Below are positions 45,424-56,371 of a stretch of DNA of 64,000 nt, in pieces. The position numbers were made by a program, and so were the translations under genes. The notes under the pieces are model-generated. The model saw only the letters and a program-made list of their open reading frames with translations. It made no database searches and was not told the origin of the DNA. Origin of the DNA: Jannaschia formosa (lineage in GTDB: Bacteria > Pseudomonadota > Alphaproteobacteria > Rhodobacterales > Rhodobacteraceae); contig NZ_QPLJ01000008.1 of NCBI RefSeq assembly GCF_003340555.1, positions 108,651 to 172,650 on the forward strand, read 5' to 3'. The first letter of the stretch is position 1. Each line of letters opens with the position of its first letter.

Positions 45424-46449
45424 ATGAGCGATGTGCCGCCCCTCCGCCGTGGCTGGACCACGGGCGCCTGCGCCACCGCCGCGACAAGGGCGGCGGTCGA
45501 AGGGCTGTGGACGGGGCGGGTCCCGGCGGAGGTGACGATCCGGCTGCCGCGCGGGCAGACGCCGTCCTTCGTCATCGCGGGCGCGCGGCTGGGCGAGGGC
45601 TGGGCCGAGGCCGAGGTGGTGAAGGACGCGGGCGACGACCCGGACGTGACCCACGGGGCGACGATCCGGGTTCGGGTGCGCGCCTCGGCGGGCGGCGTGA
45701 CCTTCCGCGCGGGTGAGGGGGTGGGGATCGTGACGAAGCCGGGCCTGCCGATCCCGGTGGGTGAGCCGGCGATCAACCCCGTGCCGCGGGCGATGATGGA
45801 CGAGGCGGTCGCCGAGGCTGCCGTTCTGTTCGGCGCGGACCCGGGGGTGGAGATCACGGTCTCGGTCCCCGGCGGGGCCGAGATCGCGAGGCGGACCTGG
45901 AACCCCCGGCTCGGGATCGAGGGCGGGCTGTCGATCCTCGGGACGACGGGGATCGTGCGGCCCTTCTCCTGCGCGGCCTGGATCGCGTCGATCCACCGGG
46001 GCGTCGACGTGGCGCGGGCCGACGGGCTGACGCATGTCGCCGGCTGCACCGGCGCCACCAGCGAGCGGGTCGTGCAGGCACTGCACGGTCTGCCCGATCA
46101 CGCGATGCTCGACATGGGGGACTTCGCCGGGGGCATGCTGAAATACATCGCGCGCCATCCGATCCCGCGCGTCACGGTCGGCGGGGGCGTGGGCAAGCTT
46201 GCGAAGCTGGCGCAGGGGGCGTTGGACCTGCATTCGAAGCGCTCGCAGGTCGATCTGGCGCTTCTGTCGGACTGGGCCGGGCAGGACCTGACCGGCTGCA
46301 ACACCGCGCTGGAGGCGGCGACGCGCGCGCCGGACCTGCCGGCCCGGATCGCCGAGGAGGCGCGGGCGCGGGTGCTCGGGATCGTCGAGGCCGAGGTCGA
46401 CGTGGTCGTGATCGACCGCGCGGGCGAGGTGCTCGCCCATGCGCGGTAG
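45424..46449 (+). CDS. cbiD: CbiD, cobalt-precorrin-5B C1-methyltransferase
   Basis: Methylates C1 during ring contraction; the family is otherwise associated with the anaerobic cobalamin route. The 341-residue protein has RRGWTTGACATAATRAA at the N-terminus, VVKDAGDDPDVTHGA, NPRLGIEGGLSILGTTGIVRP and the GVGKLAKLAQG motif. The ATG at 45424 matches the family; an in-frame ATG at 45397 would add nine residues. It overlaps cobK by 11 bp. Confidence 0.93.
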   Translation: MSDVPPLRRGWTTGACATAATRAAVEGLWTGRVPAEVTIRLPRGQTPSFVIAGARLGEGWAEAEVVKDAGDDPDVTHGATIRVRVRASAGGVTFRAGEGVGIVTKPGLPIPVGEPAINPVPRAMMDEAVAEAAVLFGADPGVEITVSVPGGAEIARRTWNPRLGIEGGLSILGTTGIVRPFSCAAWIASIHRGVDVARADGLTHVAGCTGATSERVVQALHGLPDHAMLDMGDFAGGMLKYIARHPIPRVTVGGGVGKLAKLAQGALDLHSKRSQVDLALLSDWAGQDLTGCNTALEAATRAPDLPARIAEEARARVLGIVEAEVDVVVIDRAGEVLAHAR

Positions 46450-47158
46450 GGTCCTGATCCTAGCGGGGACCGCGGAGGCGCGGCTCGTCTGCGCCGCCGT
46501 GGCGGGTCTCGACGTCCTCGCCTCGCTCGCGGGCGCGACGGCGCAGCCCGCGCCGCTGGCGGTGCCGACGCGCGTCGGGGGCTTCGGCGGTTCGGTGGGC
46601 CTCGCGGCGGCGCTGGAGGGCGTGGCGGCGGTGCTGGATGCCACGCATCCCTACGCCCTGCGGATCTCCCGCAAGGCGGCGGAGGTCTGCGCGGCGCGCG
46701 GCGTGCCGCACCTGCGGCTGACCCGACCCGGCTGGCCTCCGCGCCCGGGCTGGCGGACGCATCCGGATGCGAGGGCGGCGGCAGAGGCGTTGCCGCAGGG
46801 GGCGCGGGTCTTCCTGTCGGTCGGGCCTGGCGGGCTGGCGCCCTTCCTCGGACGGGGGCTCGACCTGGTCTGCCGGCGGCTGGATCCCGCCCCGGCGGAG
46901 CCGGGCGTGACGTGGGTGGTCGGACGGCCGCCTTTCGCCCTGGCTGACGAGATCGCGACGTTCCGGCACCACGGGATCAGCCACCTCGTGACCAAGGACT
47001 CCGGCGGCCCGGCCGCGAAGCTGGACGCGGCCGAAGCGCTCGGGCTAGCGGTGCACGTGATCGCGCGGCCCCCGCCGCCGCCGGGGGAGGAGACCCATGA
47101 CATCGACCGCGCCATCGCCTTCGTCCGCGCCCATGCGGCGGATCGAGACGGCGGATGA
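46439..47158 (+). CDS. cobK: Cobalt-precorrin-6A reductase
   Basis: NAD(P)H-dependent reduction of (cobalt-)precorrin-6A. The 239-residue CobK/CbiJ protein shows VLILAGTAEAR, VLDATHPYALRISRKAAEVC, LRLTRPGW, and near the end LVTKDSGGPAAKLDAAEALG and HVIARPPPP. It overlaps cbiD by 11 bases. Its 3' end overlaps the start region of the DNA glycosylase gene. Confidence 0.92.
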   Translation: MRGRVLILAGTAEARLVCAAVAGLDVLASLAGATAQPAPLAVPTRVGGFGGSVGLAAALEGVAAVLDATHPYALRISRKAAEVCAARGVPHLRLTRPGWPPRPGWRTHPDARAAAEALPQGARVFLSVGPGGLAPFLGRGLDLVCRRLDPAPAEPGVTWVVGRPPFALADEIATFRHHGISHLVTKDSGGPAAKLDAAEALGLAVHVIARPPPPPGEETHDIDRAIAFVRAHAADRDGG

Positions 47159-47756
47159 CCTGGCCCGTGGCGCGGCGGAGCTGGCGCGGATTGACCCGCG
47201 GCTCGCCCCCGCGCTTGCGCTTTGCGCGCCGCTGCCGCTCCGGCGCAAGCCCGACGGGTTCGCGACGCTGCTCGAGGCGATCGTCGGGCAGCAGGTGAGC
47301 ACGGCTTCGGCCGCCGCGATCTGCGGGCGGCTGCGGGCGGCGGGGCTGGACGCGGCCGCGCCGATCCGCGCGGCGACTGACGAGGACCTCCGCGCCTGCG
47401 GCCTGTCGCGGCCGAAGATGCGCTACGTCCGGTCTCTGGCCGAGGCGGATCCCGACTGGGCCGCGCTGCGCCACGCCCCGGCCGAGGACGTGACCCGCAT
47501 CCTGACCGCTCTGCCGGGCATCGGCCCCTGGACCGCCGAGACCTACGCCATGTTTGCGCTGGGCCACGAGGATGTCTTCGCCCCCGGCGACCTCGCCTTG
47601 CAGGAGGGCGCGCGGCTGCTGCTCGACCTGCCCGCGCGGCCCGGGGCCCGGGAGATGCGCGCCATCGCGGAAGGCTGGTCGCCCTGGCGCGCGGTTGCGG
47701 CCCGGCTGCTCTGGGCCTACTACGCGCGGGCCAAAGGACGGGAGGGCACCCTGTGA
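47133..47756 (+). CDS. HhH-GPD DNA glycosylase (AlkA-like)
   Basis: A 207-residue base-excision repair enzyme for alkylated purines. The core QQVSTASAAAI, the helix-hairpin-helix LPGIGPWTAETYAMFALG and the catalytic Asp in FAPGDLALQEGARLL fit the 3-methyladenine DNA glycosylase II group without the N-terminal AlkA domain. The ATG at 47133 (MRRIETADDL) is preferred to one at 47097; both overlap cobK. The stop overlaps the next start (GTGA). Confidence 0.88.
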   Translation: MRRIETADDLARGAAELARIDPRLAPALALCAPLPLRRKPDGFATLLEAIVGQQVSTASAAAICGRLRAAGLDAAAPIRAATDEDLRACGLSRPKMRYVRSLAEADPDWAALRHAPAEDVTRILTALPGIGPWTAETYAMFALGHEDVFAPGDLALQEGARLLLDLPARPGAREMRAIAEGWSPWRAVAARLLWAYYARAKGREGTL

Positions 47757-48415
47757 GCCTTGACTACCAACGCCGCGGGCCGGACGCCCCGAAACGCCTG
47801 CTGATCTTCCTGCACGGCTACGGCGCGAACGGCGCAGACCTTATTGGCCTTGCCGATCCGCTGGCCGCGCACCTGCCGGACACCGCCTTCCTGTCGCCCG
47901 ACGCGCCGGAGCGTTGCCCCGGCGTGCCGGGCGGCTACCAGTGGTTTCCGATCCCCTGGATCGACGGATCGTCGGAGGAGGAGGCGATGGCGGGCATGGC
48001 CCGCGCCGTGGCCGACCTGGGCGTCTTCCTCGACGAGACGATGGCGCGGGAAGGTGTCGCCGCGAAGGACGTTGCGCTGTTTGGCTTCAGCCAAGGCACG
48101 ATGATGTCGCTGCATGTGGCGCCCCGGCGCGCCGAGCCCTTCGCCGGGATCGTCGCCTTCTCCGGTCGGCTGCTCAAGCCCGAGTGGCTGGCCGACGAGG
48201 CCGTGTCGAAGCCGCCGGTCCTTCTGGTCCATGGGGACGCGGACGAGGTCGTGCCGGTGCAGTCCCTGCCCGAAGCCGCCGAAGCGCTCGAACAAGCCGG
48301 GTTCGAGCGGATCTACGCCCATGTCATGAAGGGCACGGGCCACGGCATCGCGCCCGACGGCCTGCAGGTGGCGCTGGCCTTCCTGCGCGACGTCTGGGGG
48401 CTGGAGGCGGGGTGA
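47753..48415 (+). CDS. Alpha/beta hydrolase, phospholipase/carboxylesterase (YpfH-like)
   Basis: A 220-residue cytoplasmic serine esterase of the carboxylesterase/YpfH family. The catalytic triad is visible: Ser in GFSQGTMMSL, Asp in HGDADEVVP and His in GTGHGI. The N-terminal FLHGYGANGADLIGL supplies the oxyanion loop. The GTG at 47753 overlaps the preceding stop, so it is translationally coupled to the glycosylase. Natural substrate unknown. Confidence 0.9.
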   Translation: MSLDYQRRGPDAPKRLLIFLHGYGANGADLIGLADPLAAHLPDTAFLSPDAPERCPGVPGGYQWFPIPWIDGSSEEEAMAGMARAVADLGVFLDETMAREGVAAKDVALFGFSQGTMMSLHVAPRRAEPFAGIVAFSGRLLKPEWLADEAVSKPPVLLVHGDADEVVPVQSLPEAAEALEQAGFERIYAHVMKGTGHGIAPDGLQVALAFLRDVWGLEAG

Positions 48416-48509
48416 CGAAGGGGCCCGCGCGGGGGCCGATCCGGGGCTTTGCGCGGGCGCACAAGAAACCGTCATATTCGCGCTCTATCGCCACACCCGA
48501 TCTGGAGGC

Positions 48510-48537
48510 TTGTCTGGGGTCTCTCCCAAGATATAGT
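48510..48537 (+). promoter_or_regulatory. Candidate sigma70-type promoter for HNH gene
   Basis: TTGTCT (48510-48515) and TATAGT (48532-48537) are separated by 16 bases, 65 bp before the HNH nuclease start. The -10 hexamer is good and the -35 fair. The transcribed leader would contain a GC-rich imperfect inverted repeat beginning GGAGAG and ending CTCTCC (about 48543-48583). Confidence 0.4.
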
Positions 48538-48601
48538 CGCCAGGAGAGGGCCGCGCGCCCGAGGGCCGGGCGGGCCGCTCTCCGATGAGGGAAGCGAGCC
48601 G

Positions 48602-49216
48602 ATGCCTGCGTTCAGCGACACCCAGTCGAGCCCCGAACCGGACTTCCGGACCGAGTTCACCCGCACCGGTGCGGGGCTGAAGCACTTCCCCGCGCTCGTC
48701 CTGAACGCCGACTACCGGCCGCTCAGCTATTACCCGCTCTCGCTCTGGCCCTGGCAGGACGCGATCAAGGCTGCTTTCCTCGACCGCGTCGACATCGTCA
48801 GCGAGTACGAGGAGGTCGTGCGCTCGCCCACCACGACGATCCGCATTCCCTCGGTCGTCGTGCTGAAGGACTACGTCGCGCCCCAGAAGAAGGCCGCCTT
48901 CACCCGGTTCAACCTGTTCCTACGGGACGAGTTCTCCTGCCAGTATTGCGGATCGAAGGGCGACCTGACCTTCGACCATGTCGTGCCACGCGCCCGCGGC
49001 GGCATCACCTCGTGGGAGAACGTCGTTGCCGCCTGCGGGCGCTGCAACCTGCGCAAGGGGTCTAAGTCGCTCAAGCAGGTCGGCTATCACCTGCGCAAGC
49101 CCGTGCGCCAGCCGACGCCCGCGCAGCTGATGGATGTGGGGCGAAAGTTCCCGCCCAACTACCTGCACGACAGCTGGATGGACTTCCTCTACTGGGATGC
49201 CGAGCTCGAGGCGTGA
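48602..49216 (+). CDS. HNH endonuclease
   Basis: A 204-residue HNH-family nuclease common as a stand-alone housekeeping gene in alphaproteobacteria. LVLNADYRPLSYYPLSLWPW opens the domain, zinc cysteines are in CQYCG and CGRCN, and the catalytic region is LTFDHVVPRARGG with SWENVVAAC. It is preceded by a 186-bp leader region with a promoter-like sequence. The physiological DNA target is unknown. Its stop overlaps the speB-like start (GTGA). Confidence 0.92.
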   Translation: MPAFSDTQSSPEPDFRTEFTRTGAGLKHFPALVLNADYRPLSYYPLSLWPWQDAIKAAFLDRVDIVSEYEEVVRSPTTTIRIPSVVVLKDYVAPQKKAAFTRFNLFLRDEFSCQYCGSKGDLTFDHVVPRARGGITSWENVVAACGRCNLRKGSKSLKQVGYHLRKPVRQPTPAQLMDVGRKFPPNYLHDSWMDFLYWDAELEA

Positions 49217-50166
49217 GCGATCCGTTCTTCCAGCCGGTCTCGGGCATGACGCTTGCCCGCTACGCGGGCGTGCCGACCTTCATGCGTCTGCCGCATCTGC
49301 CCGAAGGCCACCCCCGGCGGGCCGAGGTCGATGTCGGCCTGCTCGGGATGCCCTGGGACGGCGGCACGTCCAACCGGCCCGGCGCGCGGCACGGGCCGCG
49401 AGCCCTGCGCGACGCCTCGACGATGGTGCGCGAGATGAACCGCGCGACCGGCATCCGCCCCTTCGCATCGATGAACGTCGCCGACCTTGGCGATGCCACC
49501 ATGAGCCCGGTCGACCAGGATGCCGCGCTTTCCGCCCTGAGCGACGCGGTGCGCTCGGCGGTCGCGGACGGGATTCGTCCGCTTTCGGTCGGGGGCGACC
49601 ATCTCTGCACGCTGGCGGTGCTGCGCGGGCTGGGCGGTCCGCCCCCGGCGCTGGTGCTGCTCGACAGCCATACCGATCTCTACCCGCCCTATTTCGGCGG
49701 CGGCACGCTGACCCACGGCAACCCCTTCCGGCAGGCGGCGGAGGAGGGGCTGATCGATCCCGCGCGCTCAACCATGATCGGGATGCGCGGGACGGCCTAT
49801 GACAGCGCGGATTTCGACCACGCGGCAGAGCTGGGCATCCGCATAGTGACGACGGACCGGATGCTGGAGGACGGGCTGGCCGCGACCGCCGCGCTGGCGC
49901 GGGAAAGGGCCGGGCCCGGGCCGGTCTACCTCAGCTTCGACATCGACTTCGTCGACCCGGCCTTCGCCCCCGGGACCGGCACGCCGGAGGTGGGCGGTCC
50001 GACCTCGCAGCAGGCGCTGACGGTGCTGCGCGCGCTGGCGGGGCTGGACCTCGTGGGCGCGGATCTCGTCGAGGTCTCGCCGCCCTTCGACACCGGCGGG
50101 ATCACCGCGTGGCTGGGGGCATCGGTCCTGTTCGAGCTGCTCTGCCTGATGGCGCCGCGGAGCTGA
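49213..50166 (+). CDS. speB: Agmatinase/ureohydrolase family protein
   Basis: A 317-residue Mn-dependent ureohydrolase. Metal-binding motifs are GGDHLC, DSHTDLY and SFDIDFVDPAFAPGTGTPE; the family usually has DAH in the second, so Ser replaces Ala, a mild change. GGTSNRPGARHGPRALR is typical of agmatinases that yield putrescine and urea; guanidinobutyrase or guanidinopropionase are alternatives. GTG start at 49213 overlaps the HNH stop. Confidence 0.88.
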   Translation: MSDPFFQPVSGMTLARYAGVPTFMRLPHLPEGHPRRAEVDVGLLGMPWDGGTSNRPGARHGPRALRDASTMVREMNRATGIRPFASMNVADLGDATMSPVDQDAALSALSDAVRSAVADGIRPLSVGGDHLCTLAVLRGLGGPPPALVLLDSHTDLYPPYFGGGTLTHGNPFRQAAEEGLIDPARSTMIGMRGTAYDSADFDHAAELGIRIVTTDRMLEDGLAATAALARERAGPGPVYLSFDIDFVDPAFAPGTGTPEVGGPTSQQALTVLRALAGLDLVGADLVEVSPPFDTGGITAWLGASVLFELLCLMAPRS

Positions 50167-50208
50167 CGGTCACAGCATCAAGGGCGAGCTGAAGTCTCAG
50201 GAGGTTGT

Positions 50209-50334
50209 TCATGACTCGTCCGGAGGGGTGCCGATGGTCGATGGCAGCTTCAGGAAAAGGTAGGTGATTGCCCCGAACGCGGCGGCCGCGACCAGCAGCA
50301 GCGACGCGAGTTGCAGGATTTCAATGGGGCTGAA
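50209..50334 (-). pseudogene. Fragment resembling the N-terminus of a CPA1 Na+/H+ antiporter
   Basis: Between the agmatinase and cupin genes the minus strand encodes 41 residues that include one hydrophobic helix followed by FLKLPSTIG, the characteristic opening of CPA1 cation/proton antiporters, and then stop after PPDES. No ATG opens this frame and an in-frame stop lies just upstream. The rest of a roughly 400-600-residue transporter is missing. I read it as a decayed remnant; the alternative is a tiny membrane peptide using a rare start. Confidence 0.42.
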
Positions 50335-50343
50335 CCCCCTGCT

Positions 50344-50762
50344 TCATGTCGGAATGTCGAAGCCCGGAGGCGCCAGCTCGAACCCCTCGAAGCGGAAGCC
50401 GGGGGAAACGGTGCAGCTGACCAGCGACCAGGCGCCGGTCGTCCGCGCCGCCTGCCAGTGGTTCGGCTCGACCACCGCCTGAAAGCTCAGGTCGACGCCC
50501 AGCGTCACCTCCTGCGCGGGTCCGGCCTCGGTCTCGGCGCGCGACAGGACCAGCGGCGCCCCCGCATGCCAGAGCCAGATCTCGGCGGCATCGACCCGGT
50601 GCCAGTGGCTGCGCTCGCCTTCGGCCAGCAGGAACAGGATCGCGGTGCCCGCCGGGCGCGCGCCCTCGGGCGCGTCGGCGACCCAAGTCTGGCGGTACCA
50701 GCCGCCCTCGCGATGCCGCACGAGGTCGAGAGCGGCGATCACCTCCTTGGCGGGGCGCCCGG

Positions 50763-50766
<4 letters not shown>
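50344..50766 (-). CDS. DUF985-type cupin protein
   Basis: A 140-residue cupin of the DUF985 group: REGGWYRQTW, TAILFLLAEGERSHWHRVDAAEIWLWHAG with the metal-type HWH, and PNHWQAARTTGAWSLVSCTVSPGFRFEGFEL. It should be a metal-binding beta barrel, but the reaction is unknown. The start at 50766 overlaps the EamA transporter stop (ATGA), so enolase, transporter and cupin are read together. Confidence 0.9.
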
Positions 50767-52993
<2,227 letters not shown>

Positions 52994-53863
52994 TCACGCG
53001 AGGGAAGTGCGCGACTCCCGCCAGAGCGTGTAGACACCCGAGGCGATGACGATGGCCGCCCCGATCACCGTCCAGAGATCGGGTATCTCGTCGAAGAAGG
53101 CGATGGCGATCAGCATCGCGAACAGCAGGCGAGTATAGCGGAAGGAGGACGCGATGGCGATGTCGCCGGACCGCGTGGCGCCGACGACCGCGAGATAGGC
53201 CACCATCCCGATCCCGACGCTGACAAGCAGGATCAGGAATTGCAGCGCATCCGGCCGGACGACGGGAACGCCCTGGACGACCTGCAGGCCCAGGCCGCCG
53301 ACCATCAGCGCGGCATAGGCATGGATCGAGAGCCGCGCGCCGGTCGCGTCCGCGGTCATGCCGCGGGTCATGAGGTCGCGTCCCGCGAGGCCGATCACCC
53401 CGCCCACGGCAAGCCAGGCCGCCGCGTCCACGTCGTCCGACCCCGGGCGCAGGATCAGCAGCACGCCGAGGAAACCGACCGAGATCGCCGCCCAGCGGCG
53501 CGGCCCGACTTGCGCACCGAAGAACAGCCAGGCGCCCAGCGCCACCAGCAGCGGCGTCGCCTGCACGATCGCCGAGACCAGCGGCAGCGGCGCCAGCACC
53601 AGCGCGGACACGAACATCAGCGCGCCCCCCGCCTCGAAGCCGGAGCGGAGCAGGACGCGCGGGCGCAGGTAGATCGGCGAGAGGATCGGGGCGCCCGACA
53701 GCCGGAACCACGCCGCGAAGGCGAGCGTGCCGCCGATGCCAAGCATCCAGAGGATCTGCGCCGCCGAGAACGCCCCGCCCAACGCCTTGATCAGCGCGTC
53801 CTCGATCGCGAACAGGGCCATGGCGAGCGTCATCAGGCCCGCGCTGCGAAGCGTGGGGGTCAT
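52994..53863 (-). CDS. EamA/DMT-family transporter
   Basis: A 289-residue second EamA transporter with ten predicted helices. LMTLAMALFAIEDALIKALGG opens the first repeat, and the second ends in IPDLWTVIGAAIVIASGVYTLWRE. It is only moderately like its neighbour 1.3 kb away, so a recent duplication is unlikely. Substrate unknown. It lies 39 bp upstream of eno on the same strand. Confidence 0.9.
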   Translation of the reverse strand: MTPTLRSAGLMTLAMALFAIEDALIKALGGAFSAAQILWMLGIGGTLAFAAWFRLSGAPILSPIYLRPRVLLRSGFEAGGALMFVSALVLAPLPLVSAIVQATPLLVALGAWLFFGAQVGPRRWAAISVGFLGVLLILRPGSDDVDAAAWLAVGGVIGLAGRDLMTRGMTADATGARLSIHAYAALMVGGLGLQVVQGVPVVRPDALQFLILLVSVGIGMVAYLAVVGATRSGDIAIASSFRYTRLLFAMLIAIAFFDEIPDLWTVIGAAIVIASGVYTLWRESRTSLA

Positions 53864-54119
53864 TCCAGCCGGGACCGGCGCGGTGGCGCGGCTTCATGCT
53901 GTCGGGAGCCGGTTCTGCACCGGTTCGGCGCAAGTCGGCCGAGGGACACCCGCTCCCGCGTGACTTGCACCGACCGACGCCCCCAGCCTCTCGGCGAGCC
54001 CGCCGCGCGGCCGGCGCCGCCCGGGACCGATCCGCCGGCATGGCCGGCCGGGACGCGCGGCCGGGTTCCCGCCGGATACGCGTCGCCGGGGCGATGCCCC
54101 GCGCCGCCTCGGGGCAGGG
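53864..54119. other. 256-bp non-coding GC-rich gap
   Basis: Between the EamA gene start and the PilZ gene stop I see no convincing gene on either strand. The region has several short inverted repeats (for example CGCGCGGCCGG and CCGGCCGGGACGCGCGGCCGG around 54006-54065) that could end PilZ transcription or form a structured leader for the EamA gene. Confidence 0.5.
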
Positions 54120-54404
54120 TCAGTAGCCCCAGGTCATCCCGGCCAGTTCCGCCTGCTCGGCGGCAGAGAGCGGCTCTGTCAGGGTCAGGCCGATCGCGCC
54201 GCGTTCGGCCCATCGGACATGGCCGCTGCGCGCGATGCGCGGCGTCGATACCTCGACCGGGACATCCGCCGGCAGCGGCTCCGTGCAGGCGAGCTTCATC
54301 CCTGTCTCCGACACGTCGAGAAGCTGAAGATCCTTCCTGAACCCGGGCGCCGAGAGCGTGATGCGCATATGCGACGGCCGGCGCATCGGCCGATACTGTT
54401 CCAT
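54120..54404 (-). CDS. PilZ domain protein
   Basis: A 94-residue stand-alone PilZ protein. The RR-rich N-terminus (YRPMRRPSHMRITL) and LQLLDVSETGMKLA, with GHVRWAERGAIGLTL later, fit the c-di-GMP-binding fold. The canonical RxxxR and DxSxxG motifs are present in altered form (RRPSHMR, DVSETG), so nucleotide binding is plausible. No effector domain is attached. The Fur-family gene stop lies 45 bp upstream. Confidence 0.8.
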   Translation of the reverse strand: MEQYRPMRRPSHMRITLSAPGFRKDLQLLDVSETGMKLACTEPLPADVPVEVSTPRIARSGHVRWAERGAIGLTLTEPLSAAEQAELAGMTWGY

Positions 54405-54449
54405 GGCAAGCCTCGATTCCGTTGCTCCGGCAACCTGGCATGCGATGTC

Positions 54450-54875
54450 CTAAGATTCCGTTTCCGGCCGGCGCCGTCGCACCGCGAAAAGCTCCAGCCG
54501 GTGGCCCTTAAGCTCGAAGCCGAGCCGGGCGGCGATCTTCTCCTGCAGGGCCTCGATCTCGGGATCGACGAACTCGATCACCTCGCCGGTCTGCACGTCG
54601 ATCAGGTGGTCGTGATGGTCGCGCTCCGCGTCCTCCCACCGGGCGCGGCCGTCGCCGAACTCGCGCCGCTCCAGTATGCCGAGCTCCTCGAAGAGGTTGA
54701 CCGTCCGATAGACCGTGGCGAGCGAGATCGACGCGTCCCGCGCCGCCGCGCGCGCGTGGATCGTCTCGACATCGGGATGGTCGGAGGCCTCCTCCAGCAC
54801 CTCGGCCACGATCCGGCGCGGGGCGGTCAGGCGGAGGCCCTGCGCCTCGCAGCGCTGGAGGATGGTTGCAGTCAT
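54450..54875 (-). CDS. Fur-family metalloregulator
   Basis: A 141-residue Fur protein: N-terminal winged helix (GLRLTAPRRIVAEVLEEA, SLATVYRTVNLFEELGI) and a dimerisation domain with the metal-site HDHLIDVQTGEVIEF and the DPEIEALQEKIAARLGFELKGHRLELFAV tail. No CxxC zinc site is present. The sequence is closest in look to alphaproteobacterial Fur/Mur, which respond to Mn or Fe; Zur or Irr are less likely. It starts 36 bp after the selO stop on the same strand. Confidence 0.9.
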   Translation of the reverse strand: MTATILQRCEAQGLRLTAPRRIVAEVLEEASDHPDVETIHARAAARDASISLATVYRTVNLFEELGILERREFGDGRARWEDAERDHHDHLIDVQTGEVIEFVDPEIEALQEKIAARLGFELKGHRLELFAVRRRRPETES

Positions 54876-54910
54876 GGCGTCGTCCTAGCGGCCGGTCCGG
54901 CCCGCGTCCA

Positions 54911-56299
54911 TCACGTCCCGCAGAAGGTGCGGGTGACGGCCTCGTCCGGCGCGGCAGGGCGGCGGTAGGCGGCGTTGGCCTCGGTCTCCTCCCACGGATC
55001 GGCGAGCACGGCGCGCAGCGCGTGGAATGGCGCAAGGTCGTCCCGATAGGCGGCGGAGATCGCCTCCTCGACCCGGTGGTTGCGCGGGATCACCGCCGGA
55101 TTTGCGCGGCGCATGGCCTCCACATCGGGGCCCTTGGCCTGCCAGCGCGCGATCCAGTCGTCCAGCCGCTCCCGGCTGGTGACCTGATCGCGCGCCGTGT
55201 CGGGCGCGACCGTCAGCGCGCGGAATGTGTTGGTGAAGTCGCCCTGGTCCTCGGCCATGATCGCCAGCAACTCCATGGCCAGCGCCATGTCGTCGGTTCC
55301 GATTTTTGCCGTCATGACCCGGCTCCAGGCCTCGGCATAAAGGTCGCGGAAGCCCTCCAGGACCTCGGTCGCCTCGGCCACCGCCGCCTCCCGCTCGCCC
55401 ATCAGCGGCAGCAGGGCAGTGGCAAGCTGCGCGAGGTTCCAGAGCGCGATGTCCGGCTGCGCCTTCCAGGCATAGCGCCCGAACTGGTCGATGGAGCTGT
55501 AGACCGTGTCCGGGTGATAGGCTTCCATGAAGGCGCAAGGGCCATAGTCGATCGTCTCGCCCGAGATCGTCATGTTGTCGGTGTTCATCACCCCGTGGAT
55601 GAAGCCCAGCCCCATCCATCGCGCTACAAGATCCGCCTGCGCCCGCATGACGTGGCGCAGAAGGCCCATCGGCCACTCGGCCCCCGGCGCGTGGCGGGCG
55701 ATGGCGTGGTCGAGCAGGATGCGCAGTCCCTCCACGTCGTCGCGGGCGGCGAAGACCTGGAAGGTGCCCACCCGAATGTGGCTCGATGCGACCCGCGTCA
55801 GCACGCCGCCGGGCAGGGGGCCCTCCTGGCGCAGGACGGTCTCGCCCGTCGTCACGGCCGCCAGCGCCCGCGTCGTCGGCACGCCCAGCGCGTGCATCGC
55901 CTCGGAGACGAGATACTCCCGCATGACCGGCCCGAGCGCGGCGCGCCCGTCGCCCATCCGGCTGTAGGGCGTGGGACCGGAGCCCTTGAGCTGCACGTCC
56001 CAGCGCCGCCCCTCAGACACATGCTCGCCCAGCAGGATCGCGCGCCCGTCGCCCAGCTGCGGCGACCAGCCGCCGAACTGGTGCCCGGCATATAACTGGG
56101 CCAGCGGGTCGGCCCCCTCCGGCACGGCGTTTCCGGCGAAGACTTCGGGCGCCGCGCGCATTGCCTCGACATCCAGCCCCATCTCGCGCGCCAGCTCCTC
56201 GTTCAGCGCAATCCAGTCGGGCTTGGCCACCGGCGTCGGCGCCATCTTCGTGTAGAAGCGATCCGGGAGGCGGCCGTAGCTGTTGTCGAACGAGAACAT
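54911..56299 (-). CDS. selO: SelO/YdiU protein AMPylase
   Basis: A 462-residue pseudokinase that transfers AMP from ATP to Ser/Thr/Tyr of target proteins and responds to redox state. Family segments include [33 protein letters not shown]-type [24 protein letters not shown] and the Cys near the end (FCGT), the position of Sec in eukaryotic SelO. The ATG at 56299 is preceded by GGAAGGAGG, supplied by the tail of repeat copy D. Confidence 0.94.
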   Translation of the reverse strand: MFSFDNSYGRLPDRFYTKMAPTPVAKPDWIALNEELAREMGLDVEAMRAAPEVFAGNAVPEGADPLAQLYAGHQFGGWSPQLGDGRAILLGEHVSEGRRWDVQLKGSGPTPYSRMGDGRAALGPVMREYLVSEAMHALGVPTTRALAAVTTGETVLRQEGPLPGGVLTRVASSHIRVGTFQVFAARDDVEGLRILLDHAIARHAPGAEWPMGLLRHVMRAQADLVARWMGLGFIHGVMNTDNMTISGETIDYGPCAFMEAYHPDTVYSSIDQFGRYAWKAQPDIALWNLAQLATALLPLMGEREAAVAEATEVLEGFRDLYAEAWSRVMTAKIGTDDMALAMELLAIMAEDQGDFTNTFRALTVAPDTARDQVTSRERLDDWIARWQAKGPDVEAMRRANPAVIPRNHRVEEAISAAYRDDLAPFHALRAVLADPWEETEANAAYRRPAAPDEAVTRTFCGT

Positions 56300-56306
56300 C
56301 GTCCCT

Positions 56307-56366
56307 CCTTCCTGTGGCTCCAAATACTCCGGGGGGAGCCCGAAGGGCGGGGGGCAGAGCCCCCCT
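56307..56366 (-). repeat. Dispersed hairpin-plus-tail repeat, copy D
   Basis: On the minus strand a GGGGGGC/GCCCCCC hairpin with an internal loop TCT is followed by CTCCCCCCGGAGTATTTGG and the tail AGCCACAGGAAGG. It lies between the nucleoside hydrolase gene and selO in transcription order. Its terminal AGGAAGG merges with the selO ribosome binding site. Confidence 0.75.
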
Positions 56367-56371
56367 CGCGC

